DNA of 64,000 nucleotides from an uncultured Saprospiraceae bacterium (GTDB lineage: Bacteria > Bacteroidota > Bacteroidia > Chitinophagales > Saprospiraceae): positions 36,086 through 100,085 of the forward strand of contig CALLFA010000048.1 of NCBI GenBank assembly GCA_937997635.1, written 5' to 3'. Made by a program: the position numbers and the translations under genes. Below the pieces are notes generated by a model. The model made no database searches and had not been told where the DNA came from. It saw only the letters and a list, made by a program, of their open reading frames with translations. Positions 56,380 through 64,000 of this stretch are shown here, piece by piece. Positions within the stretch are counted from its first letter, which is position 1; the number at the start of each line of letters is the position of its first letter.

Positions 56380-57642
56380 CTAAAATCTGTTCGAGGCCAA
56401 ATTGCCTACCCCAATCAGGCGATCAAATCGAGAGCCAAATTCAGAATAATAGGTTAATACGGTATACTCGTTTCTTGTCTGAAACCAATTTCCTTCTAAC
56501 AATGAATAATCAACTTCATCCCCTTTTTTGACAGCATATGCATAATCGTAAAAGCCTTGACGGAGTAAAAAATTGACAGAATAGATATTTCTGTAGGAAT
56601 CAAATTCCAACTTATTGTCTTCTGTCAATTGCCAATCATTGAAGCCACCAATAATGTATATATCTTGATTTTCTAACAAAGGTGCCGCTACCTCAATATT
56701 AAAATAGACCCGCATATATTCTGAGCCCATGGCTCCTCCTCTATCTGCATTTTCTAACACATATTGGCCATTGATGTCATCATAGTCCTGATAATTTTGC
56801 CAATATCGATTTTGATCAAGTTGTACCAATGCTTCCGTTAACCCATTTCTATTTTCCAAACTATGTACACCTTCCCCTCTGTATCGAGAACTCCGCAAAT
56901 CAACTATTCTAAATTCCTTTCCTGCTGGAAATTCAATTCTGCTGGATATGCCAAACTCGATATTATCTCCTCGTACAAATCGAGGCTTAACGCCTTTCAT
57001 TGCTGTATCCCACCGGTGATTTTGCAATAAAAAAACTTCTATTTCACTCATTGCATTTGAAATCCTGAAGTCTTTGTTGTTAATCGAAATTTCCAGAGAA
57101 TGGTGTGTTTTAGACTGACTTACATTTCTTGAATCTTGCACTTGTCCTAACACTGTAACCAAAGGTTCTACAACCATGAATCGTCTCGTCAAGGCAGGGA
57201 CTTTATCGTATTCATCTTCATATACGACTAATAAATAATTCCCAGATAAGGTCCATTCAATATCATCATTGGGTAAGTTAAGTCTGTAATTTGTATAGTT
57301 GATGTCGGTACTCCTCGAGTAAGAAATATCATCTATTTCTTCATTATTGAATCCATTTATAAAGTCATACTCATCTAAATCGCTACGATTCCAATTCCGA
57401 TCACAATGGATAATCTCATAAGTAAAATCTTTATCTCCGCCTTCCAAATCATCAAAGCTTAGTACCAGTCTGCCGGAGGAGCCTAGATCAATTAAAGGCA
57501 TGGAGGTGGGAAGCCCAGAATGGTGAAACTTTACACTTTTAATATAATTCAAATACACATCATCTTCAAAACGAAAGTCTTCTTGGCTACTTAAAGGATT
57601 GAACCAGAGACTTACAAATAGGAAAACAATCGCACTTCTCAT
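56380..57642 (-). CDS. Type IX secretion system plug-family protein (DUF5103)
   Basis: A 420-residue exported protein: signal peptide MRSAIVFLFVSLWFNPLSSQ, then a two-domain beta body. Matches to the DUF5103 / T9SS plug family include DKDFTYEIIHCDRNWN, RNRYWQNYQDYDD-like sequence (NRYWQNYQDYDD) and IIGGFNDWQL. In the T9SS the plug closes the SprA translocon. It is divergent from the mutL-side genes; the presence of a T9SS cargo at 18999 fits. Confidence 0.9.
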   Translation of the reverse strand: MRSAIVFLFVSLWFNPLSSQEDFRFEDDVYLNYIKSVKFHHSGLPTSMPLIDLGSSGRLVLSFDDLEGGDKDFTYEIIHCDRNWNRSDLDEYDFINGFNNEEIDDISYSRSTDINYTNYRLNLPNDDIEWTLSGNYLLVVYEDEYDKVPALTRRFMVVEPLVTVLGQVQDSRNVSQSKTHHSLEISINNKDFRISNAMSEIEVFLLQNHRWDTAMKGVKPRFVRGDNIEFGISSRIEFPAGKEFRIVDLRSSRYRGEGVHSLENRNGLTEALVQLDQNRYWQNYQDYDDINGQYVLENADRGGAMGSEYMRVYFNIEVAAPLLENQDIYIIGGFNDWQLTEDNKLEFDSYRNIYSVNFLLRQGFYDYAYAVKKGDEVDYSLLEGNWFQTRNEYTVLTYYSEFGSRFDRLIGVGNLASNRF

Positions 57643-57812
57643 ACTACAAATAACTTCATTTCTGTCAAATCAAGCTATAAAAACGGTGTTTTAAGCAATC
57701 ATTAACGAAGAATTTGCTCTCAAAAGGCTGTTTCGTTGCCACTTTGTGATTTTTGTTGAAAACTGGTGGAATTCTATTCAAGAAAGCATTGACTTACTTA
57801 ATAAGTATGTTT

Positions 57813-57820
57813 TACATTTG
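57813..57820 (+). promoter_or_regulatory. Promoter -7 element directly before the ATG
   Basis: TACATTTG (57813-57820), with a TTG at 57789-57791 exactly 21 bases upstream, is a good -33/-7 pair. The ATG at 57824 follows three bases later, so a leaderless transcript is likely. Confidence 0.6.
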
Positions 57821-57823
57821 GGT

Positions 57824-58156
57824 ATGGCTTTATTCGGATTTGGAAAACGAACGAAACATCGGAGTTTTGAATACACACCAAGGTATTATGACCCTGATAA
57901 GGATGATCTCGATCGTAGAATGGCGCCGTATCGCAAAAAAGCAGGAGAAACAGAAGAGGTAGACGCAGAAGCCATCAAACAAAGAATCAGAGGAAGTTTT
58001 AAAAAGCCAATTGGCAAGAGTTATGATAGTGATGCCTACAAGCGTTCTCTCCGAAAATCAAATCGTGTCGTCATGATTGTCATGATGGCATTAGTCTTAT
58101 TAACACTTTATTTTTTACTAGAGTATATGCCCTCATTTTTTGAGTCATTTGAATAG
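57824..58156 (+). CDS. Small single-helix membrane protein upstream of mutL
   Basis: A 110-residue protein. The ATG at 57824 is preferred over 57746 because the promoter lies between them. A charged cytoplasmic part (EYTPRYYDPDKDDLDRRMAP, residues 15-80) is followed by one C-terminal helix (VVMIVMMALVLLTLYFLLEY, 81-103). It is a recurring small protein before mutL in this phylum; function unknown. It lies nine bases before mutL. Confidence 0.8.
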   Translation: MALFGFGKRTKHRSFEYTPRYYDPDKDDLDRRMAPYRKKAGETEEVDAEAIKQRIRGSFKKPIGKSYDSDAYKRSLRKSNRVVMIVMMALVLLTLYFLLEYMPSFFESFE

Positions 58157-58165
58157 AACTTCTTA

Positions 58166-59986
58166 ATGCCCGATATCATCCAATTATTGCCAGATGCATT
58201 AGCGAACCAGATCGCAGCAGGAGAAGTGATTCAAAGGCCATCTTCTGTGGTTAAAGAATTGCTTGAAAATGCTGTAGATGCTGGTGCAAAAAGCATCAAA
58301 TTAATCATTAAAGATTCTGGTAAAACTTTGATACAGGTCATTGATGATGGTTCTGGCATGACAGAAACTGATGCTCGAATGGCATTTGAACGTCATGCAA
58401 CAAGTAAAATTCGAAAAACAGAAGATTTATTCAACATTCATACAAAAGGGTTTAGAGGAGAAGCACTTGCTTCAATTGCTGCTGTAGCCAAAGTGGAATT
58501 GAAAACGCGAAATACAAATGCTGAACTAGGAGTACTTCTAAAAATTGAAAATTCTGAAGTGGTCAAGCAAGAACCTTGTTCCATCCCTGTAGGCTCAAAT
58601 TTTAGTGTCAAACAATTGTTTTTTAATGTGCCTGCACGTCGCAAATTTCTAAAATCTGATCCTGTCGAATTGAGACACATTTTAGATGAATTTGTCAAAG
58701 TATCTTTAGCTCATCCAGAAATTGGCTTTTCCTGTTTCCATAATGACAATAACTTATACCAATTAGAGATAGCTTCTTTGAGACAGCGAATTGTGGGCTT
58801 ATTCAATAAAACAATCAATGACAAATTGATCCCAGTAGAAGAAACGACTGATATCTTACAAGTGCACGGCTTCATTGGCAAACCAGAATATGCTAAAAAA
58901 TCCAAAGGCAACCAGTTCTTTTTTGTCAACAACAGATTCATCAAAAGTCCGTATTTAGCGCATGCTGTCCGGTTTGCATTTGAGCAACTCTTGCCTGAAA
59001 AGGCCTACCCATTCTTTGTTCTCTTTATAGACATTAAACCAGAAGACGTAGACATCAATGTGCATCCGACAAAACAAGAGGTCAAGTTTGAGAATGAACG
59101 GTTAATTTACAATTACATCAAAGTCTCTGTCAGACATGCTTTAGGTAAGTATAGTATAACGCCAGTCTTAGATTTTGACAATAATGTGAATCACAATTTG
59201 GCTCAACCAAACTTCCAAAGTGGAAGAGCATCTAAGCAAACGTTTGGTTCTCCAATTCCTCATAACGCAGGTGAACGAGCATCCAAATCAGAGATTAACG
59301 CCTGGAATAATGAGTTTGAAGAATTGATGAGTCAACCTAAAATAGAACAACAAGATTCTGTCATTATTTCCAGCAAAATCAATAATACTGATCAGGAGGG
59401 AAGTCTGGAGCACGAAGTCCAAGTGAAAGCTCCTTTGCAGTTGGACAAACGATTCATTGTGTCACAAATAAAAAGTGGTTTAGTGATCATAGATCAACAG
59501 GCTGCTCACGAGCGGATCATTTATGAACGTCTACTCGACTCGATCAAAACAAGTCAATCATCCACACAACAACTTCTGTTTCCGATTTCAATAGAATTGG
59601 ATATTCGACAAGGAGAATCGCTAAAATCTATGATCACCCAATTGCATCACATTGGTTTTGACATTAGTGAATTTGGTCAACAAACCTTTATCATCCGTGG
59701 CATACCTGCCCACTTAGATTCTCAGATGAATCCAGAACAGCTCATCATGCAATTTTTGAATCACTATATGGAGGATATTTCTAATTCTAACTCAATAGAT
59801 CATAAGCTTTGTCGAGCGATGGCAAGAAGTGAGGCCGTAAAGCGCGGAACAAGCCTTGTTGCTGATGAAATGCAGGGATTGATTGACCAGCTTTTTGGCT
59901 GTGAAATGCCTTATACAGGTCCTTCTGGAAGAAAATGCTTTGTAACGATTTCTCTGAAAGAATTGGATTTAAAATTCAATCAATAG
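58166..59986 (+). CDS. mutL: DNA mismatch repair protein MutL
   Basis: A 606-residue GHKL ATPase with ELLENAVDAGA, DDGSGM, THATSKI-type (RHATSKI) and GFRGEALASI motifs in the N-domain (1-330), followed by a linker and the C-terminal dimerisation/endonuclease-like domain (about 415-600) with QQAAHERI. The C-terminal metal motif DxHxAxExxxE is not seen in full. It coordinates mismatch repair between MutS and downstream nucleases. Confidence 0.96.
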   Translation: MPDIIQLLPDALANQIAAGEVIQRPSSVVKELLENAVDAGAKSIKLIIKDSGKTLIQVIDDGSGMTETDARMAFERHATSKIRKTEDLFNIHTKGFRGEALASIAAVAKVELKTRNTNAELGVLLKIENSEVVKQEPCSIPVGSNFSVKQLFFNVPARRKFLKSDPVELRHILDEFVKVSLAHPEIGFSCFHNDNNLYQLEIASLRQRIVGLFNKTINDKLIPVEETTDILQVHGFIGKPEYAKKSKGNQFFFVNNRFIKSPYLAHAVRFAFEQLLPEKAYPFFVLFIDIKPEDVDINVHPTKQEVKFENERLIYNYIKVSVRHALGKYSITPVLDFDNNVNHNLAQPNFQSGRASKQTFGSPIPHNAGERASKSEINAWNNEFEELMSQPKIEQQDSVIISSKINNTDQEGSLEHEVQVKAPLQLDKRFIVSQIKSGLVIIDQQAAHERIIYERLLDSIKTSQSSTQQLLFPISIELDIRQGESLKSMITQLHHIGFDISEFGQQTFIIRGIPAHLDSQMNPEQLIMQFLNHYMEDISNSNSIDHKLCRAMARSEAVKRGTSLVADEMQGLIDQLFGCEMPYTGPSGRKCFVTISLKELDLKFNQ

Positions 59987-60222
59987 TCCTCTCTCTCGTC
60001 GAGATGCAAAATATACCAAAAGGTGGATGATTTGACTGATTTATTAGGCAGAAGTGTTGTCTGTTGTCAAGACGAAAAACGCAGTGAATGCAGGTATTCA
60101 CGAGTATTTTCAACAATGAGAACAGATAAAAGATCAAGTAAGAAACAGTCAAACTATTTTCATTCTGGTATATATCACCTCAATCAACTTTACTTCCTTA
60201 CCTTGTCAGCAAGTAATTTCTC
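59987..60222. other. Intergenic region with no gene seen
   Basis: About 240 bases between mutL and the LysE gene. A 71-codon frame inside it overlaps the LysE start and is not convincing. No repeat or hairpin stood out. Confidence 0.4.
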
Positions 60223-60870
60223 ATGCAGTTTATTATAGAAGGCTTAGGATTGGGGTTGTTTCTATCGGTGTCATTGGGACCGATATTCATCGCCTTGACA
60301 CAAACAGCTGTAGAAAAAGGAGGAAGAGCAGGAATGACTGTTGGTACAGGAGTCTGGATTAGCGACTTTCTCATCCTTTTTATCACCTTTATGTTCATCA
60401 AGAAATTGAGCGCGACGATTGAAAGTGATTCTTTTCAGTTTTGGTTGGGTTTAGCTGGTGGAATTGTGATGATCCTTTTTGGTTTAGGGTCTTTGTTCAA
60501 ACGAGTAGAATTAGATTTAAATGAGCGAAAGCACGAGTACAAAGATTACTTTGGTTTTTGGCTAAAGGGTTTCTTGGTCAACACCATCAATCCATTCACC
60601 TTCCTTTTTTGGTTGACAACTATCTCTACATACATCATCGGACGAAAAATAAACAACACTGAGGCGACTATTTTTCTTGGCTCCATCATGTTTATGATCA
60701 TTGCTTCAGATGCTTTAAAAGTCATATTGGCTAAGACAATCCGATCCAAATTAACCTCAAACGACGACGGCAAAATCACTGACGGCAATAAATACATCCA
60801 GCGGTTTAGCCAAATAGCTGGCGTAGGACTGCTTTGTTTTGGCTTTTACCTTATATATCAAGTCATCTAA
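60223..60870 (+). CDS. LysE/RhtB-family exporter
   Basis: A 215-residue inner-membrane transporter with six helices. The helix-1 signature LGLGLFLSVSLGPIFIALTQ and the following GGRAGMTVGTGVWISDFLIL are typical of the LysE superfamily. It exports amino acids or related small molecules; which one cannot be told. It is followed after 79 bases by the PaaE-like reductase. Confidence 0.92.
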   Translation: MQFIIEGLGLGLFLSVSLGPIFIALTQTAVEKGGRAGMTVGTGVWISDFLILFITFMFIKKLSATIESDSFQFWLGLAGGIVMILFGLGSLFKRVELDLNERKHEYKDYFGFWLKGFLVNTINPFTFLFWLTTISTYIIGRKINNTEATIFLGSIMFMIIASDALKVILAKTIRSKLTSNDDGKITDGNKYIQRFSQIAGVGLLCFGFYLIYQVI

Positions 60871-60949
60871 TTAGCATTCTTTTCCTTCTTTGAATTTTTA
60901 TCTAATCAAAACAATCATACTTTTGTTCTTTATTGAAATATAGACAAAG

Positions 60950-62056
60950 ATGAGTACGGATTTTCATACATTAAAAATTAAGGATTTAGTCAAAGAAACA
61001 GAAGATAGCATCTCTGTCATCTTTGATGTGCCTGATCAACTGACCGATCAATATCAATTTAAAGCTGGACAATATTTGACACTTAAGTTTGATAAGAATG
61101 GAGAAGATTACAGACGTGCATATTCCATTTTCACTGCTCCTGGAGAACAAAAGCTTGGTGTTACATCCAAACGAGTAAAAAATGGTGTGATTTCTAATCA
61201 CATGAATGACAACCTGGCTGTGGGACAAGACATAGAAGTCATGGTGCCTTTAGGAACATTCACATTAGATCTGTCGCATGGTGCCATAAAAGATTACTAT
61301 TTATTTGCAGGTGGCAGTGGCATCACGCCAATGATGTCCTTGATTAAAACAATATTGGAAGAAGAGCCTAAAAGTACTGTCAATTTGTACTATGGCAACA
61401 ATGATGAAAACAGCATCATTTTCAAAAAAGAGCTAGATCGTTTGGAAAATATGTACACAGACCAACTATCAGTGACGCATATATTGAGTGACCCTATAAA
61501 GACGAAGTCTGGCTTTTTCTCAAAGGCAAAAACAAATTGGACGGGATGGAAAGGTCTACCAAATGCAGAAAACATTGCAAAATTCCTTCAAGAGCAACCA
61601 ACTAAGGGAGATGATCAAGTCTATATGATTTGCGGACCAACAATCATGATGGATGTGGTGCAGGCGGCATTGCTAGGACAAGGCATTCAAAAAGACAAAA
61701 TCAAAGTCGAATACTTTGGTTCACCAGATGAAAAATCCGATAGTAAGACTGGAGCTGTACCAGCAGTTGCCGGTGCAGGAGTTGGATCAGTCACCGTCAC
61801 ATTAAAGGGTGAAGAATTCGTCATTGATGTTCCTCCATCAAAGACAATTTTAGATGTCTTGCTCGAGCTCAAGAAAGATGCTCCATTTTCATGTACAAGT
61901 GGCGCTTGTTCGACTTGCGTAGCAAAGGTGACATCTGGCAAAGTAGAGATGGATGCCTGTTATGCCTTAGATGATGATGAGGTAGCAAGTGGCTTTATTC
62001 TCGCTTGTCAAGCGCATCCGGTTACGGAAGGTGTGTCCATTGTTTTTGAGGATTAG
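60950..62056 (+). CDS. PaaE-like ferredoxin reductase (FAD, NAD, 2Fe-2S)
   Basis: A 368-residue three-domain oxidoreductase. FAD domain (about 1-105) with RRAYSIFTAPGE, NAD domain (about 110-245) with GGSGITPMMSLI and CGPTIMM, and a C-terminal plant-type 2Fe-2S domain with CTSGACSTC and the fourth ligand in LACQAHP. The layout matches phenylacetyl-CoA epoxidase subunit E (PaaE) and related ferredoxin-NADP reductases; no other paa gene is nearby, so the partner is unknown. Confidence 0.93.
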   Translation: MSTDFHTLKIKDLVKETEDSISVIFDVPDQLTDQYQFKAGQYLTLKFDKNGEDYRRAYSIFTAPGEQKLGVTSKRVKNGVISNHMNDNLAVGQDIEVMVPLGTFTLDLSHGAIKDYYLFAGGSGITPMMSLIKTILEEEPKSTVNLYYGNNDENSIIFKKELDRLENMYTDQLSVTHILSDPIKTKSGFFSKAKTNWTGWKGLPNAENIAKFLQEQPTKGDDQVYMICGPTIMMDVVQAALLGQGIQKDKIKVEYFGSPDEKSDSKTGAVPAVAGAGVGSVTVTLKGEEFVIDVPPSKTILDVLLELKKDAPFSCTSGACSTCVAKVTSGKVEMDACYALDDDEVASGFILACQAHPVTEGVSIVFED

Positions 62057-62062
62057 GATTGT

Positions 62063-62165
62063 AAGAATCAAGTGCAAGAATCAAGTGCAAGATTCAAGTG
62101 CAAGATTTAAGTACAAGTGCAAGGTTCAAGGGCAAGACTCAAGTACAAGGGCAAGAATCAAGAGT
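62063..62165. repeat. 13-bp tandem repeat with 6-bp interruptions
   Basis: Variants of AAGAATCAAGTGC in the pattern 13-13-13-13-6-13-13-6-13, beginning seven bases after the reductase stop. The six-base inserts are half units (AAGTGC, AAGGGC). A reading frame through it is a by-product. Confidence 0.92.
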
Positions 62166-62276
62166 AAATTTCAATGGATTGCGGTTCGAATTAGGTCGTG
62201 ATGTATCAAAAAAACACCTGACGCCAGAAGCTGGTTAAATAAATCTTAAGTAAAAAATATAGTGGGCGCAGTCTTA

Positions 62277-62284
62277 TATTTTTG
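62277..62284 (+). promoter_or_regulatory. Candidate -7 element of the MscS gene
   Basis: TATTTTTG fits TAnnTTTG, 20 bases before the ATG at 62304. No clear -33 element. Confidence 0.4.
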
Positions 62285-62303
62285 CAGCCACAAAACGTAT
62301 AAC

Positions 62304-63116
62304 ATGTTAGAGAAACTAGAAGTGTACATTGATCTTGCTATAGAATTTGCACCAAAACTATTGAGTGCAATTTTGATGTTAGTTATTGGTTTTTACATCA
62401 TTGGTAAAATTGTCAAATTTGTCGGTAATAAGTTAGCAAGTTCAAACTTTGATGAGAGCCTTGCACCTTTCTTGACCTCTATGCTTTCTGTTATTTTGAA
62501 AGTCTTATTGTTATTCAGTGTGGCAGAAATGGTGGGTATCAAGACAACATCATTTGTCGCAATATTAGCGGCGGCTGGCTTTGCTATCGGCATGGCTTTG
62601 CAAGGCAGCCTTGGAAATTTTGCTTCAGGCGTACTCATTCTGTTGTTTCGTCCATTCAAGGTGGGTGATTTAATAGAAGTCACTGGCGACAAAGGTTGGG
62701 TACAAACCATCCAAATATTTAACACGCACATAAAGACAGTCACTAATCAAAATGTCATTATTCCTAACAGTAAGATAACTTCAGATACAATTATCAATCA
62801 CAGTACAAATGGCACTATTAGAGCTGATATGTTTTTTGCCATTCCTTACGAAGAACAATTTGATAAAGTTGAATCAGCAATTCTGTCTGAAATCCAGTCC
62901 ATCAGTAATGTGTTGTCTGATCCTGCACCGTCTGTAGGTATTGAAGCATTTGATAGCCACAACATCAAGGTTGGTTTATTTGTGCACTCAAAACCTGAAG
63001 ATTATTGGCAAGTATTTTATGACTGCCAGTTGGCCATCAAAAAAGCACTAGGTAAAAATAACATCAAGATGGCTTATTCAGAGGGAATAGAGCTAGGGCC
63101 TATTGGTCAGAATTAA
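62304..63116 (+). CDS. Small mechanosensitive channel (MscS family)
   Basis: A 270-residue channel; the ATG at 62304 fits the MscS start better than the extended frame at 62262. Three membrane helices cover about 17-125, and the TM3 pore helix GFAIGMALQGSLGNFASGVL is intact, followed by FRPFKVGDLIEV and the cytoplasmic beta/vestibule domains. It releases solutes on osmotic downshock. Confidence 0.95.
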   Translation: MLEKLEVYIDLAIEFAPKLLSAILMLVIGFYIIGKIVKFVGNKLASSNFDESLAPFLTSMLSVILKVLLLFSVAEMVGIKTTSFVAILAAAGFAIGMALQGSLGNFASGVLILLFRPFKVGDLIEVTGDKGWVQTIQIFNTHIKTVTNQNVIIPNSKITSDTIINHSTNGTIRADMFFAIPYEEQFDKVESAILSEIQSISNVLSDPAPSVGIEAFDSHNIKVGLFVHSKPEDYWQVFYDCQLAIKKALGKNNIKMAYSEGIELGPIGQN

Positions 63117-63150
63117 CTCCTTTGTACTTCTTGTGCTTCTTAGTTGTAAG

Positions 63151-63588
63151 CTATTCAGAAATTTCAGCGGCAACCAGCGGTAACTCTTTTCCATTATTTA
63201 GAATATTCATTCCGGTTTTGAAATATTTGTGATATTTATTTTCAGTCATGCCTGTAAATAGATCTAAAGAATTTCTTCGTTTTGAAATAACAGTTACAGC
63301 CATTTTATCGGATGATATAGATTCAATCCATGCACCCATTACAGAGCCTGACGTAATCATGTCTTTTCCTTTACTCGTTAACATATAACCGTCTATTTTA
63401 TGCTCTTCAATTGCATCACAACCTCCCCACCGAAACGAGCTTTTTGAGAGTAGCCAGGCATCTTCAAATTGAATGTTATAAACAACTCTTTTCCCTTTTC
63501 CTTTTTCCTTTTCCTTAAGTACTGTATTAAGAGTGCTACAACCTAATAACGAAGAGATTATAATTACAAATAGTAATTTAAGCTTCAT
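63151..63588 (-). CDS. Lipoprotein of unknown function
   Basis: A 145-residue lipoprotein starting at the ATG at 63588 with lipobox LLGC (Cys17). The mature domain contains WGGCDAIEEHKIDGYMLTS and MTENKYHKYFKTG, with a Lys-rich stretch after the lipobox (KEKEKGKGK). I do not recognise the family. It is convergent with mscS. Confidence 0.8.
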   Translation of the reverse strand: MKLKLLFVIIISSLLGCSTLNTVLKEKEKGKGKRVVYNIQFEDAWLLSKSSFRWGGCDAIEEHKIDGYMLTSKGKDMITSGSVMGAWIESISSDKMAVTVISKRRNSLDLFTGMTENKYHKYFKTGMNILNNGKELPLVAAEISE

Positions 63589-64000
63589 ATTGATGATTTT
63601 CATTTAGCTAAAGATACTACCGACTTAATAAAAACCTTTGACTCACTCAACAGAGTCTCTGCTTAGACCTTATCTCAGTGCACAATGTGGGATGTAATTG
63701 TGTCCCGTAGGGACAATATATGGGTAGTATAATTAATTGGTTGTATTTGCCGTGCCGTTAGGTACGGGATGTGGGTACATGACTATGTGGTAAGATCACG
63801 TTTTGTACCTACGGCACAATGATTTGTATGTGTGGAATGGCTCCCAATATTTAGTCCCTATGGGACTTGATAATCTTTACAAAAATGTCAATTAAGTAAA
63901 TACTATGAAACATATATTTACTTAAATATATTATAAGTTAACATATGGACATTAATGTTAACTAATTATATATGTAGTAAAGTAGATGCTATAGATGTTA
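63589..64000. other. Gene-free right edge holding a REP-like palindrome array
   Basis: Apart from four spaced palindromes (next entry) nothing gene-like is seen. The last 130 bases are very AT-rich. Confidence 0.7.
63702..63866. repeat. Array of four REP-like palindromes at about 50-bp spacing
   Basis: GTCCCGTAGGGAC (63702-63714), CGTGCCGTTAGGTACGG (63751-63767), GTACCTACGGCAC (63805-63817) and GTCCCTATGGGAC (63854-63866). Centres are about 51, 52 and 49 bases apart. The outer two are of one type, the inner two of another and inverted relative to each other. These resemble REP elements whose mobilisation is linked to RAYT-type transposases elsewhere in the same genomes. Confidence 0.85.

Noticed and set aside
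60023..60238. 71-codon frame between mutL and the LysE gene
   Set aside because: GTG start, no motif, and it runs into the well-supported LysE start.
62165..62200. GGTTCGAATT sequence resembling a tRNA T-arm
   Set aside because: No acceptor, D or anticodon arms can be folded around it; no other tRNA-like segment was found in the window.
61989..62201. 70-codon frame over the 13-bp repeat
   Set aside because: Its peptide is the repeat translated; the start lies inside the reductase gene.

Overview
The window looks like a chromosomal segment of an AT-rich member of the Bacteroidota, most likely a Saprospiria-type marine or activated-sludge lineage (the phylum is well supported, the order is inference). 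Phylum markers are a type IX secretion (T9SS) sorting-domain protein (18999-19847), a T9SS plug-family protein (56380-57642), a single-RRM glycine-rich RNA-binding protein, rho with a long Lys/Glu-rich insertion, the uppS-bamA-skp block, TIGR02757 and DUF4783 proteins, and promoter -7 elements of the TAnnTTTG type. No tRNA, rRNA, CRISPR array, transposase, integrase or prophage was seen, so this is mostly housekeeping chromosome with a few accessory islands between repeats.

Layout: 1-721 is a truncated unknown gene on the minus strand. 966-3005 holds an S41 protease and an SH3 protein; 3067-3366 is an RRM protein with a long U-rich leader. 4188-4935 is a gene-free higher-order repeat array. 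4936-12493 carries CreD, an M1 peptidase, a TPR protein, an acyl-CoA dehydrogenase and an M50 rhomboid-like site-2 protease. 12501-13806 is a small island: an MqsR/MqsA-like toxin-antitoxin pair with a perfect operator palindrome, bracketed by hairpin repeats. 13881-18115 is the envelope block skp-bamA-uppS. 18308-22892 has two exported proteins, an FKBP lipoprotein, a dipeptide epimerase and a Kbp-like BON-LysM protein. 23027-25920 is a nitrogen-uptake group (PII, AmtB, porin).

26069-33529 contains lpxH, frr, a YugP-like protease, serS, rho, rpmH and rnpA. 33633-38584 has a DUF937-OmpA protein, a 26-bp tandem repeat, a YgjP-like peptidase, serC and gpmI. 39178-39448 holds further copies of the hairpin repeat found near the toxin-antitoxin pair. 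39447-44769 is the rimP-nusA-infB-TIGR02757 operon, whose leader contains a convincing intrinsic-terminator hairpin (possible attenuator). 44948-50676 has a purine nucleoside phosphorylase, a thioredoxin, a sialidase and a VPS10/BNR propeller protein. 51495-56130 is an operon of TolC, HlyD-type adaptor, TIGR04282 glycosyltransferase, small membrane protein and patatin. 56380-63588 has the T9SS plug protein, mutL with a small membrane partner, LysE, a PaaE-like reductase, MscS and a lipoprotein. The right edge (63702-63866) is a regular array of four REP-like palindromes.

Most interesting items: the alternating 91/145-bp repeat array at 4188-4935, the zinc-less MqsA-type antitoxin with its operator overlapping the promoter, the dispersed hairpin element, and the leader terminator before rimP-nusA-infB.
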